From contig OX377202.1 of the NCBI GenBank assembly GCA_947396885.1, forward strand, positions 28,759,407-28,823,406: a stretch of DNA of 64,000 nt, read 5' to 3'. Source of the stretch: Heligmosomoides polygyrus polygyrus. Lineage: Eukaryota; Nematoda; Chromadorea; Rhabditida; Heligmosomidae. Within the stretch, counting starts at the first letter, position 1. Every line of letters starts with the position of its first letter. This document shows, one piece after another, positions 32,806-43,905 of this stretch. The notes under the pieces were generated by a model. The model was not told the origin of the DNA and did not search any database. It saw nothing but the letters and a program-made list of their open reading frames with translations. A program made the position numbers and the translations under genes.

Positions 32806-34735
32806 TCAGAATGCCAACCTGATGTAGGGTCTGAGCTCCCGCGTTATATAGAGGCATTCTTCCTTCCGGTTTAGCTTGGGGTCTTTGGCATGAATCCAAA
32901 ACGCCTCCAGAGCCTTGCGGGCGGCAGTTTGGGCCTCGACTGCCAGCAGCTTGACCCTGACCTCAAAGTCCTCCTCCGTATGCCCGTGGACTCTATGGTG
33001 ACCCATTGCAGTGGACGTCCTGGACTTGGCCTTGCCGTCAAGGTGTTCCTTGACCCTAACATGTAGGGGTCGCGCCGTCTCACCGATATATTCCTCGCCA
33101 CAGCTCTGGCAGGTAATGAGGTATACCACACCTGATAAGGTGCAGTCCCCTTCCCTGCCATGTGGGCAGACGGCGCAACCAGGGGTGACACAAAGGCGAT
33201 CGTAAGGACGATTCCGAACTAGCTGCCGCCTTAGGTTGTTTGGTGGCACCTCTACAACAGTTACCACATTCTCCAGCCCGGCTCTCCTCACACACTTCCG
33301 AAGGGAAGTGCTTACATCATCGGAGATGAATGGCACTTTGAATGGTACCTTTCCGGACATGGCGCGGCTACTGCTTTGTTCCTGCAAGGACCTCCGTGAG
33401 GATGTAACGTGGTGCTTATATCCGTTGCTAGCCGCAATTTCTTGTGCCAGCTTCCTTGATTCTTTACGCTCCTCTTCCCCACTGGATACGAGAGCTGCGG
33501 TCCGGAACATGTTTTTCACTACAGCTCGCTTCATGTGGTTAGGGTGCGAGGAAAGGCAGTGAACTATGATATTCTTGTTGGTAGGTTTTCTATACCATTT
33601 TGTTACGGTACCACCCTCTTTAAGTTGGACTTGCACGTTCAGGAACGGAAGCCAATCACCCTGGGGTTTTTCGCGAGTGAGCTTGATATAATGGGACTGG
33701 CTGTTAAGCAGGCTAAAGCACAGGTCCATTTCTTCCTGCGTCGAGCAGATAAGAAAGCAGTCGTCGATGTAACGACAATAGAGCAATGGAAACCTTTGTA
33801 GCACCGGGGTTTCAATTTTGGCCATGAAGGCGATAGCGAGTGTAGGTGCTAGTCGTTGCCCCATCGCCAGACCTCTTATCTGAGAGAAATAGTGGCCCGA
33901 CCATCTGAAAATGTTGCAACCAAGGCATTCTTTAAGAAGGACCATTAGTTGTCTTATAGAGAATCCGTATGTGTTTACAGCCTCTTGGTGCTGCGCTAGA
34001 AGCTCGAATATAGCTTCCATGGCGCACTCGTTGCTGACATTGGTATACAAGGCTGCTACATCAAAGGATTCCATGACGCAAGTGGGGTCCGTTCTTGCAG
34101 AATGCAGATGTTCCAGGAACATCTGGGTGTTGCTCAAATGAGCCGGTATGAACCTGAGTAATTGTGCCAAAACCAGGTTTATGAACCACGCTATTCTATC
34201 GGTAGGTCCCCCAACGCAGCTAATTATCGGACGCACCTTGATATCGGAGAGTGCCAGGGATTCTGTACTGCTCGATGACGGAAGCTTGTGCGTCTTTATG
34301 AGCAGATAAAGGACTGGGCACTGCGGGGATTCAATTTTAAGGCGCGCTATTGTTTGTGAGCTAATCCCAGCTGCTTTTGCCAATGATACCCACGTTCTAT
34401 TTAACCTTTGGCACTGGCCCTGAAACTCCTTTGCGGAGGATGGACAATAGAGAGACCCATCCCGGAGGTGCTGTTCCGTTATTGACACATCTATGTGTCT
34501 GGGAATGACGACGAATTCCCCACCCTTATCGCTGACTGACAGCCTTATTGTTTTCGACCTTACGAGGTCGCGAACCTCCTTTATTCCGCAGATCTGTGCC
34601 TTAGTGAGGTTGTTTTTTGTACGCTGTAGTCGATAGCGACTAAACACCTTGCGTTGCGAAGAAGTCGCCATGTACGACTCTCTATGAACCTCGGCATCGT
34701 AGATCTTGTTGCGTTGTTTGACTGAGCTCCACGAA
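32806..34735 (-). CDS. Penelope-like RT with GIY-YIG endonuclease, open, 5'-truncated
   Basis: Open without a stop from the junction at 34735 to the stop at 32806. The first ATG (34671) gives 621 residues, but about 20 in-frame codons precede it, so the true N-terminus is missing. Seen in order from that ATG: KGGEFVVIPRHID (about 45), LYLLIKTHKLPS and RPIISCVGGPTDR (about 120-165), VMESFDVAALYTNV with the first catalytic aspartate (about 200), GLAMGQRLAPTLAIAF, catalytic YIDD (about 300), CVTPGCAVCPHGREGDC (Cys motif, about 490), then VVYLITCQSCGEEYIGETAR, HVRVKEHLDG and ALEAFWIHAKDPKLNRKEEC of the GIY-YIG nuclease. An intact frame with catalytic residues present points to recent activity. 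The missing N-terminal region (present in decayed form in the copy near 27 kb) makes this copy probably non-autonomous. Confidence 0.93.
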
Positions 34736-35501
34736 TATCATAGTTCACTGCCTTTCCTCGCACCCTAACCACATGAAGCGAGCTGTAGTGAAAAACATGT
34801 TCCGGACCGCAGCTCTCGTATCCAGTGGGGAAGAGGAGCGTAAAGAATCAAGGAAGCTGGCACAAGAAATTGCGGCTAGCAACGGATATAAGCACCACGT
34901 TACATCCTCACGGAGGTCCTTGCAGGAACAAAGCAGTAGCCGCGCCATGTCCGGAAAGGTACCATTCAAAGTGCCATTCATCTCCGATGATGTAAGCACT
35001 TCCCTTCGGAAGTGTGTGAGGAGAGCCGGGCTGGAGAATGTGGTAACTGTTGTAGAGGTGCCACCAGACAACCTAGGGCGGCAGCTAGTTCGGAATCGTC
35101 CTTACGATCGCCTTTGTGTCACCCCTGGTTGCGCCGTCTGCCCACATGGCAGGGAAGGGGACTGCACCTTATCAGGTGTGGTATACCTCATTACCTGTCA
35201 GAGCTGTGGCGAGGAATATATCGGTGAGACGGCGCGACCCCTACATGTTAGGGTCAAGGAACACCTTGACGGCAAGGCCAAGTCCAGGACGTCCACTGCA
35301 ATGGGTCACCATAGAGTCCACGGGCATACGGGGGAGGACTTTGAGGTCAGGGTCAAGCTGCTGGCAGTCGAGGCCCAAACTGCCGCCCGCAAGGCTCTGG
35401 AGGCGTTTTGGATTCATGCCAAAGACCCCAAGCTAAACCGGAAGGAAGAATGCCTCTATATAACGCGGGAGCTCAGACCCTACATCAGGTTGGCATTCTG
35501 A
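34736..35501 (+). pseudogene. Inverted 3' third of the Penelope ORF (GIY-YIG part)
   Basis: The frame open from the junction (ATG at 34773) encodes 242 residues matching the end of the long copy with three differences that I can count (for example N to D and R to G in VEVPPDNLGRQL). It starts in the middle of the coding sequence (AAWYRK-equivalent region removed) and lacks the RT catalytic motifs. It retains the Cys motif and the complete nuclease domain. Confidence 0.9.
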
Positions 35502-35679
35502 TTGGGGCGCCTGTGTCTCGAAAACGGCCCTGCTACCGACCGATTGGCCCGTCTGGCTTCCTGTAAGGTAAGGGTCTCGATCTCTCTATTGACTACGTGA
35601 TCGAAAGATGGTCTTGAATTTCTAAGGTTGAGGCAGCGTCTGACGCGGTAGCCACATCTTGACTTGATCCTTCCTTTCA

Positions 35680-35715
35680 GGCTCTGAAGAAGGCGATACC
35701 GCCGAAACGTTAGCC
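35680..35715 (+). ncRNA. Hammerhead-ribozyme-like motif
   Basis: Stem I GGCU (35680-35683) pairs with AGCC (35712-35715). The core CUGAAGA (35684-35690) has C3, U4, G5, A6, G8 and A9. One extra A (35691) follows. Stem II is GGCG/CGCC (35692-35695 with 35700-35703) around AUAC. GAA (35704-35706) supplies G12, A13 and A14. Stem III is only AC/GU (35707-35710), self-complementary, with U at the cleavage position (35711). Published work reports minimal hammerheads with very short stem III in Penelope-like elements, active as dimers. The bulged A before stem II is the one irregularity. Inference: it would process tandem or pseudo-LTR transcripts. Confidence 0.65.
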
Positions 35716-35765
35716 AATAAAGATCTGTAAAACCTCGTGTGGAGCTCAGTCAAACAACGCAACAA

Positions 35766-35778
35766 TGTCGTCACTGTC
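35766..35778. repeat. Right 13-bp target duplication of Penelope insertion
   Basis: TGTCGTCACTGTC; the satellite sequence resumes immediately afterwards with TTGTCTTTTAGCC. Confidence 0.93.
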
Positions 35779-36180
35779 TTGTCTTTTAGCCTACCTTAAA
35801 AAGCAGAAAGTCAAAGTTCTACCAATTAGTGGCTTCAAGATGTTGAACCATTTAAGGCTATGATGAAATAGTAAAAATTCACTAGATTTGCAACTTTTTG
35901 AACGAAACGTTTTTTCTTTTTTATTTCAAGCTGCTTTAGAACCGCGGTAGAGAATCATAAATTATTAACGATTCGTTGTGAGCTCGATGTCAAGGCTAAT
36001 TTACTGAGCCAAATTAGAGGGCAAGTGGTGCAAAAAGCATAAAGGTAGACGATATTTGGCTGTACATACTACCCACGGTGAGACCAAAATTCGAGAGAGT
36101 TCGTACAAAGAAAATAAACAATCCGCAATGTTTAGTGTTCCAGCAAAAAGTTTTGGCACTGAGAAGTGCAGTTAAAAGAT

Positions 36181-36884
36181 AGTCTGCCCACAAGGTGTCC
36201 TTATTATTCTAACGTACGAAAGTGGCGCACCATGGGGTTCTCGTGCACTCTAGAAATTTTTTGCTAGTTAGTTTCGAGTTAGTTAAAGTTAAGTTAAAGT
36301 TAAAAATAAAAAACTAATTGAATTATTACTATAGAATTGGCTAACAAAAAGCCTTACACCCTGTCTTATGCAGACTATGCGCGGATTCTTGGCTGAACGT
36401 GGAGTAACATTTTCCAATCGCAAAATATTGAAGCGTATCAGAACCGGCTTTGCGTAGCTCCTTGAAGAATTTCCGAATTTTAGGGATTCATCACAACGTA
36501 GCTCTCGTAGATTCGAGATGCACCAAGCAATTCCCACTTTTCTACATTTGACTTTGGTGGTATTTGAATGCCGTTTCAGCTTAATGCCATTTTTCGTACC
36601 ACTCGAAGACGTGTTAGTCCTTTACTCGTTGTAGGCAAATCTGGCGTTAAATGACCTAGAGATGTTTGAACGAGACCTTCGTTGAGCCATCCAAAGAACT
36701 GAATTTCACCTTGATCGAGCACATATTTGCAGTTCCACCCACTAATCTCCAAAAAGTTGATAAAAGCATGACCGTCCAATACTCCACACAGAGATTGAAC
36801 GCTTGCGGGAGGTGTCTACTATCAAATAGTAGGCAATACTCAAACTGAAGCTCGCTCGATGTGAGTGTGTGATCAAAGATCACA
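36181..36884. other. No recognisable gene; direct repeat of 30540-30590
   Basis: 36305-36352 repeats the AAAAACTAATTGAATTATTA segment seen at 30540. Open frames on both strands (36576-36883) have no recognised motif. A hAT interior is possible from the flanking ends, but no transposase motif is visible. Confidence 0.45.
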
Positions 36885-37005
36885 TTTACGAAAATTTACG
36901 ATTTACGACCCAAAATGTCGTAAATCGTAAATCGCAAAAAATTCCTCCAAAATCGCCGTAAATCGTAAAATCGTAGATCGTAAATCGTAATTACGCACAC
37001 CCCTG
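36885..37005 (-). mobile_element. hAT-like terminus, mirror of 30876
   Basis: Ends TTACGCACACCCCTG at 36991-37005, the reverse complement of the terminus at 30876. It is preceded by repeated CGTAAATCGTAAATCG motifs in both orientations. Confidence 0.6.
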
Positions 37006-37269
37006 GTGAGAGACGCGCCGAGGAATGGTTATCGCGATGCCGCCTGCCGCTCCGTGTCTTGCAAATGTAGCCGCAGTTCTGCCGAACTGCATTGCTCTGC
37101 TGCACCTTGCCGCCGAGAACTGCGACGTTATTAACTTTGGTCATGAACGTTCGAAAAGTGCTCCCACCGAGGGATATGGAAGACGCCTTGCTAATGACGG
37201 CAAGGCGGCGTGACGCAAAACTCTGTTGCAGGCTTCAAGGTTGAGTGTCACTCTCCTTCAACGAGTTGA

Positions 37270-38270
37270 TCAAAATTAGACTAAAAACTGATAAGGAAGG
37301 GTTCCGGCCTCCCATGGAACTTCAAGTTGAGACCAGGATCAATAGAAAAAGCTCAGAATACTGTTTACGAATTTGGGTGTCGAAATTGCAAAATGAAACT
37401 CCTGAGCGAGTTATGACCTGCCGATGCCGAAGTTGGGTGGCCTGACCACAGGCTGGCCGTACAAAAGAGCTGGCGCGAGAGCGCTGAGTCATATGGGCTT
37501 CGTAAGAATCGGCGGCCAGTGTCGCGTGTGACCGTTCGGTCCCATCGCCGTCGCATTTTTTGCACAGCATGATTTATCTTCGAAATTACCCTTTCTTCTG
37601 AATTATGACACGTGTCTGATATCATACACGTTTGTAATAGTGCTTGAAGGCAAAAAGCTGCTATGGTGACATTTCTATTTGCTATTATGCACAAATAGAG
37701 ACCAAATCTTATACTGAACAACTGGAGATGTTTCTACCAACCTTGGTGTACCTGGAACAAGACAAAAAATGTGTGAAGCAAAAAGGTAAGTACAACAATG
37801 TGTTGTATGATGAATACCGAAATGTCGTTGATCTACTGCCCTTTTGACTGATGTGGAAGCCCATGATGTCGTTGATCTACTGTTTTTTCACTCACTAAGC
37901 CTTCTCCACCAGCAAAGGTGATGTCCATTCTTCTCGCTGAATTTGGGGTGCCAGACGACAGTTATAATAGTTATAGTTTCCCAGGCTATTCAATTAATTG
38001 TCATAATTTAAAATAAAAGATCATTTCGAAGATAAATCGTAATGTGTAAAAAATACCGACAGCGAAACCGACAACGTCAGACGTGACGAGCGGAAGCACC
38101 ACCCCTGCGCCACCCTTGCAGATGACGGACGTTCTTATGTAGCCCCTATCGCTATCGTGCAAGCTCTTTCGCATGGACAGAATGCGGCCAGGTTACCCAG
38201 CTCCCTTTCTAATGATCCTGGTCTCAGCTTGAAGTTCCATGGAAGGTCGAAACCTTTCCCTAGTGAGAGA
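37270..38270. mobile_element. Possible non-autonomous element with 60-bp inverted ends
   Basis: CCATGGAACTTCAAGTTGAG near 37314 is mirrored by CTCAGCTTGAAGTTCCATGG near 38223, with match extending about 60 bp (ACCAGGATCAATAGAAA against its complement). The spacer of about 0.9 kb contains no recognised gene. Target duplication not identified. Confidence 0.6.
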
Positions 38271-40304
38271 CCTTTGAGGAGATGAATAGGAATTCTCATT
38301 AGGTAATAATTTTGATCTTTTTCTTACGGGTATGGTTTTAGAATGTTGAGTTAGGATGGTACGCATGGCAGTTTGATGATCCACAACCTAACTGATTCTC
38401 CGTACGACAACAGAAGTGTTATGGAAGAAGCATGTGTAAAGTTATTTATTGTAAGACACGCAAAGGATGCGCCAACACATGTTTGCAGTGAAACGCAAAC
38501 ACTACCAACAATCCAGAGGAAGGGCAGAACAATGAATCTGCTAGCGAGATGTCCTTAAAAATGTGGTTCACTAATATACCTTAAACTCTGAAGATCATAT
38601 TGAATGAGAACTTAAGGTGTATTAACCGCTACTTAGTGTCAGTAAAGCTGATTATCAAACAAGTGTATGTACGTGTGTGACCCAGAATACTGTCCCGATT
38701 GAAACATATTAGCAGCCAGACAGACCTGGCAGCGATTAGTAAATATGAAGCGCTTTTGAAAAAATTAACAAATGAACAGAATAACTTAGCTTGAGTGAAA
38801 AGGTCTCAGCTGAGCGTAGTTATAGCTTCTTAAACATCACCTGCGAAAGCGGGACGAACTTTCCTCACAACTTTTATTTTTGAGAAATTTAAAATATATA
38901 AATAATAATAAATAGAAAAAATATAAAAATAAAATAGTTATTAAAAAATGTTTTTAATAAAAAGTACTTTTTTAATTCACACATCAACATCGTTACCTAT
39001 TTTAAAGTATTAAAATTATATATGTCACATAGAATGCGTAAAGAGATTTAACGCTACCCTTGGTGTACTGGATTTATGCCAAGGGTTTGTAGTAGATATA
39101 TTAGTATGCATATCTATCTATCTATATATGTAAGATGTGCCATACCGTATATAGATCAATTCGATAGTTCAAATATACGCGTTTTCGCAGCGTGTATTGA
39201 CTATCAGATACCCCGACCGCACGTAACATTCCACAACAATAGAGCCCAACCCTCACTTCTGCACCTTTGCACCACTTACAACCTCCGTTTTTTTTCTTAA
39301 CCCATCCTTCCTTGTAGTACCTAAAGAATTTTTCAAGATATTGTAGGAAGATGTTAAAAATTAGTACAATTTATAAAAATAAATGAATAAGACAAAAAAT
39401 AGTTTAATTAAAATTAAAAAGTACCACAAAAAATTGCCTTTATTTGGAAGAGATACTTTCTTAACTGATGAGGCTCGGGGATCTCTTCTTTATAAAATAC
39501 TCGTCTTAAGTTAAGAGGCGAAACGAGTATTTTATAGACTAATGTTCGTCCTTATTGGTATGTGATGGTACTACCAATACATTTATTTACCTACTTCAAA
39601 GGGTTCACGAATAATAATTTAATAATTTCCATGCTTCTTTTCCTGCCATCATGGTCTTTGTTCAAAGTGTTAACAATATTTCTGTTCTAAGGCTGCGGAT
39701 TTGCTTTTTGGTCTGACGTTTCTACCACGTCGCCTCTTCAAAGGGCTATAACGGTTCGAAGTGTTACTCTTGGAAACTACCTGACCAACCACACCTTTTA
39801 GCATTTCTGACCTGCTAGAAAGAGGATGAGAAAAACGGAGTGTTGAAGACGGTCTCGCAGGATGTACTATTTGAGATTTCGCTTCCGCTCGTCCTTAGCG
39901 AACCAGGGCCCGGATTCATTATCAAAGGAGTCTGTAAATTGCTACCACATACTAACCTAACCGGTTCCTTGCCAGAAACTTACCGGCACATGTGATTCAC
40001 GAAGGTCCCGATGAAGTATGTCGCACCGGTAAGTTGACGACTGTTGCACATTGACCAGCCACCGCGCAAGGGGCGTAACAGTGTCACTTTCAACAGCGAA
40101 CATCCAGCGGAACTACATTATTTCAACATTTGTTTGGTTTTCGATGCCTTTCGAGGCCACGATACTTTATAGAAAGAAGGAACACTATAGCAAAGCATAA
40201 AGTTGGGGAATATGTGATTTGAAGATGTGCACCGTTGGCGCGCGGGCAGAATTCCGAACAGATCTTACGAGGAAAGGTTCCCAACTCAAGTTGAGCTTTT
40301 GCGA
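38271..40304. other. AT-rich, no recognisable gene
   Basis: Contains A-rich stretches at 38880-38960 and 39345-39430. One clean hairpin is listed separately. No supported open frame. Confidence 0.45.
39491..39536. repeat. Perfect 14-bp hairpin
   Basis: TATAAAATACTCGT at 39491-39504 and its exact complement at 39523-39536. The arms are themselves followed by a smaller CTTAAG palindrome in the loop. Confidence 0.9.
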
Positions 40305-41414
40305 TGCTATTTGGGGAGGCATTCGACTCCATCGAGACTGAAGCGGTCTTCGAAGCCATGATCACTCAAGGCGTTCCTACTCAGTACATCAGAGTCCTTT
40401 AAGAGCTGTACAGTGGATTCACGACCAAGATCTCTCCATTCTACAACGACGTCGTCATCGACGTGAAGAGAGGGGTTCGGCAAGGGGATACCATATCCCC
40501 GAAGAAAGCGCCACCCTCGAAAACTGCCATGCGCCAACTGGAATGGGAAGACATGGGAGTGAAGGTAGACGTCCGGCAACAGCACCATCTGCGCTTCGCT
40601 GACGACATCGTGCTCATAACACCGAGCATCAGTCAGGCAGAGCGAATGCTGGCCGACTTCGATCGTGGGAACTTTGGACTGCAGCTGAATCTTACGAAGA
40701 CGATGTTCATGAGGAACGGACAAGTTTCTGATGTCCCATTCTCGCTCAACTGAACGAACATCTCCGAACGCTCCAGCTATGTGTATCTGAGTCGCGAAGT
40801 CAACATGCCCAACGACCTAGCACCAGAGCTAAGCAGGACGAAACGAGCGGCTTTCAGCTTTCAAGAGCGTCGAAGAAGTGAGGAAAACGAAGAACGTCCG
40901 ACTCCGTGCCCACCTATTCGACTACACTGTTCATCCTGCCCTAACATAAGCCTCAGAAACCTGGGCTATACGAAAACAGGATGAACACGCGATCAGCGTC
41001 GCGCAGCGTGGAATTGAGAGGACGATGCTCGGAGTGACACGACTCACGCAAGTGAGAGAAGGCCTCCGGAGTTCCGAGCTTCGCCGACGTTCGAAGATCA
41101 GAGACGCTTTCGCATGACAAAGTCGTCGAAAATTAGGTGGTCCGGCCACGTAATGCAGTTCGCAGACACCCGCAGACACCCACTGGACGAGAGCCATCGC
41201 TGACTGGATTCCGTGGGATGTCAAGAGAACACCGAGACGCCCAGCAACGCGTTGGTCGGACTTCTTCGTGAAAGCCCTGAACGACCGAAATGACGCTCTT
41301 CGGGTCCCTTGAGCAAGGAGGATCCATTAGACCACTCTGGCACGCGACAGGGACGAATATAGGCGCTGCTGGCGCCCGCTCGAGCAAGTCGATGATCAAC
41401 GGGACGACAGGTGA
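40305..41414 (+). pseudogene. RTE-type LINE, RT to C-terminus fragment
   Basis: Begins inside the RT domain with EAFDSIETEAVFEAM (motif A aspartate, about 40311) and has a TAA near 40398. It continues with GVRQGDTISPK, catalytic FADD (about 40597) and GLQLNLTKTMFMRNG to a stop near 40751. Then come SYVYLSREVNMPNDLAPELS (about 40775), the Cys/His-poor C-terminal region with KIRWSGHVM (about 41120), and the terminal RPLEQVDDQRDDR ending at TGA 41412-41414. Frame changes occur near 40860 and later. This is the family also present at 58.5-62.1 kb. The 5' half is absent. Confidence 0.88.
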
Positions 41415-42029
41415 TACAGGTGATTTGGAGAGGATGTAGGGCCCTGTGAGTGGAGTACAGGGACGCAGTTACTTTTTGCTGAACGCTTTCTTAAAGGCCT
41501 GAAAGGATATCTGAAAGCGCGCGCAACTATCATCAACCCCTACGACAGCTCCACTAGTTGTGCCTGGGCGGCGCAGTTGGTAGGAGGGTCGCCTCATAGG
41601 AGCACACCGGAGGGGTTCTACGTTCCACGTACTGCCGAAATTTTTGCACATATTATTTTGTTGTTATTACGCTTTCTCATGCTCACAAGAGTCAATTCTA
41701 GACCACCACTGCTTACAACAAGGGAAGGCTGCCTATTTGCGCCTTCATGTGTGCTAGCATTCCAACATTGCCTATCTGCACCATATCATTTATCTGGAAA
41801 TAAAAGGTGCTGTCTTGCTCTTCCCCTTTGGGCAACAGCTACGGTACAAATCTATGAAACAAGTAAAACACAAGCGTGTGTCACACCAACTGCATCTTAC
41901 AAAAACCGGTGAGGAACAATCTTCTCCCTGACAAGGAGTGACCACTTCTTCTTCTTCGTTGAACGGGCAATGCGTGGGTGCAGAGAAAGGCCCTGTGCGA
42001 ACATCGACGTACCCAGTATACCTTTGCCC

Positions 42030-42260
42030 TCTTCGAATTTCGAATAGTCGAATTTCGAATATTCAAATATTCGACTATTCGAAGAAAGTCCAATATTCTA
42101 ATTATTCGTTTATTGGAATATTCGAGAAAGTCCAATATTCGATTTATTCGTTTATTCGAATATTCGAGAAAGTCCAATAATCGAATGTTCGTTTATTCGA
42201 ATATTCGAAGGCTTCGATTTTCGAATATTCGAATATTCGAATAGTCGAATACTCGATATT
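42030..42260. repeat. TTCGAATA-type palindromic array
   Basis: Many TTCGAATATTCGAA-like words with TAGTCGAA variants. Being self-complementary, the unit reads alike on both strands. Related arrays occur at 45670-45830 and 49035-49300. Confidence 0.9.
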
Positions 42261-42529
42261 CTTTATCAATCTCTTAACAAGTTAATGGCACTCCTCTTCG
42301 AAAACCAGGGAACTGTGACCTTTTGATAAGAACGATGTTTTGTTTCGCGCGTCATTCAAATTGGCCGAATTGTGTGTATGCAATCTGACAAGGGAACGGT
42401 CTGGCGAGTATGTCTGAAAGGGGAGAGCATATAGGGAGTATTCCCACCCCTCAACTAGTATAAAAATGTGTTTATTTTTTACCAAGTCGATAAACACAGG
42501 AGTAGGGAGTCTGTTACAATAGAACTCTT

Positions 42530-42745
42530 GGGTCTTGTACACCCGCGGTGTACCTGCCGGCAAGTGGCTCGGAGCACAGTGGATAGAGACGTTGTTTCAT
42601 GGGTGGGAGGTCGGGGGTTCGATTCTCCTGCTCTGCTGCATTTTTGCATTTCATATGTTTGGTTGAGAGTTGAACGATTCTGACATCTATACCATTTTTA
42701 GATGTTTTTTGTCTAATTTTCCAGTTGTACGCCGTGGAGAGTAAA
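42530..42745 (+). repeat. Repeat with tRNA-like core, plus copy
   Basis: The core 42568-42640 reads CAGTGGATAGAGACGTTG followed by GGGGGTTCGATTCTCCTG, resembling the D and T arms of a tRNA (box B GGTTCGATTC). Sequence shared with the inverted copy at 43630-43860 extends both upstream and downstream, so the core sits in the middle of a longer repeat. I do not call a functional tRNA. Confidence 0.65.
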
Positions 42746-43629
42746 TTTCTTGTCACTTGTTTATTACTGACCGGTTTTTTAACCACAAGGCAATGAGAAA
42801 GCTACTCAACGGTGTATAAACGTTCAACACCAGTGATGCACAGGCCCAAAGTGCATGAAACAGAAGCACTGGTCACAATCGGACAGCGTATAAAAGCTAC
42901 AGACTCCTCACAGGTATACCAGCGATACCGCCTTCAATGTCATTATAACAAATCCGTTCTCCTTCAGCTACCCGCAGCTTCGACATCTACCTCCAGGATG
43001 TTGTCCCCTTTTTGCAGGTCAAAAGGACGGTCGTGCACAATGACGTGGGAGTGAAATCATTCCACCCGAATACATTATCATATGTCGACTGCTTGCTTGC
43101 CTCTCGACGTCTGTCAGTTCATTTTGCGGATCCCAATCTTCTTCTTCCATCACTTCCAGCTGTTTGCCTTGTCAACTTCAAGTTGACGTGCATCATTCCT
43201 TGAGTATGCTGGCCATACGTTCGGCTAGCTTGATTTCTTCCCTCGAAGGTTCCTTGCCTAAAGGTGGGCCACACTTCAGCGTAAGCAGATGGACCACCAG
43301 TCCTGCATCGGCGAGCATTGTTTGTGATAGGTTTAAAAAACCTTCAGCTACCTCTGATTTTTAGTTGACAGGCAAATATGAGGGAAAGAGGGTATCGATG
43401 GCCGTCAACGTCAGTTCACAAATCCACAGATCTCGTTTCTTCATTTGAACCACTTGCGACGTCACGTCCTGGTCTTTGAAAATCCGAGCAGGATGGTTTT
43501 TACCGAGGTCATTGGTCCATGTAAGGAAGCAGACTGCGAAGAGCCTGTTGGCTTTATACGCTGCCCGTATTGTGCACAGTGCTGCTTCGTGCACTTTCTA
43601 CCTGTGTGTCAATGATGTTGAACGTTTAT

Positions 43630-43860
43630 ACATCATTATGTTGAATACCACAGCATGCAGCTGGAAAAATTCTTGGAAAACCTCTGAAATGGTATAGACG
43701 TCAGAATCCATCAAATCTCAACAATCAGTTGAAATGCAAAAGTGCAGCAGCGCAGGAGAATCGAACCCTTGATCTCCCTCGCACGAAGCAACGTCTCTAT
43801 CCACTGCGCTGCGACCCGCTTGCGGCAGAGACATCGCGGGCATACAAAACCATCTAACTC
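43630..43860 (-). repeat. Repeat with tRNA-like core, minus copy
   Basis: Reverse complement of the unit at 42530-42745: GCAGCGCAGTGGATAGAGAC, then AGGGTTCGATTCTCCTGCG. The flanks GCAGCGCAG and CTGCGCTGC are perfectly complementary, giving a closed cloverleaf-like fold, but the T-stem is poorly paired. Confidence 0.65.
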
Positions 43861-43905
43861 GTGAGGCGCCGATTACATTGTAACTACAAATACCCCCCGT
43901 TTAAC

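Larger units (their letters stand above)
32503..35765. mobile_element. Penelope-like element: long copy plus inverted 5'-truncated copy
   Basis: One 3263-bp insertion in the satellite. It has two divergent parts meeting at 34735/34736: a long minus-strand copy (34735 to about 32570) and a plus-strand copy of only the 3' third (34736 to about 35739). About 1 kb at each end is therefore inverted and nearly identical. Beyond both 3' ends lies a repeat of the element's internal start (GTGGAGCTCAGTCAAACAAC): 67 bp on the left (32503-32569), 26 bp on the right (35740-35765). This is the pseudo-LTR arrangement known for Penelope-like elements, where a copy begins inside a tandem partner. Confidence 0.93.
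31293..36180 (+). repeat. 468-bp satellite, three units plus a partial fourth, split by a Penelope insertion
   Basis: TCGTTGTGAGCTCGATGTCA starts units at 31293, 31761, 32229 and 35973. The first two intervals are exactly 468 bp. The third is 3744 bp, which equals 468 plus the 3263-bp insertion and its 13-bp duplicated target. Units differ by only a few bases. The fourth stops near 36180. Each unit contains the small hairpin GCACTGAGAAGTGC. No open frame is conserved. Confidence 0.95.

Noticed and set aside
33236..33562. Open frames on the strand opposite the Penelope ORF, repeated at 34745-35071
   Set aside because: They are antisense to the GIY-YIG coding region and appear twice only because the element is duplicated in inverse orientation.
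30868..37013. 8-bp target duplication for a single hAT element from 30876 to 37005
   Set aside because: The adjacent octamers GTGGAAAC and GTGAGAGA agree at only about half the positions, so I did not claim a single insertion.
42568..42640. Functional tRNA gene
   Set aside because: T and D arms are suggestive, but the acceptor stem does not close in this copy and the similarity to the other copy extends far outside the tRNA-like core.
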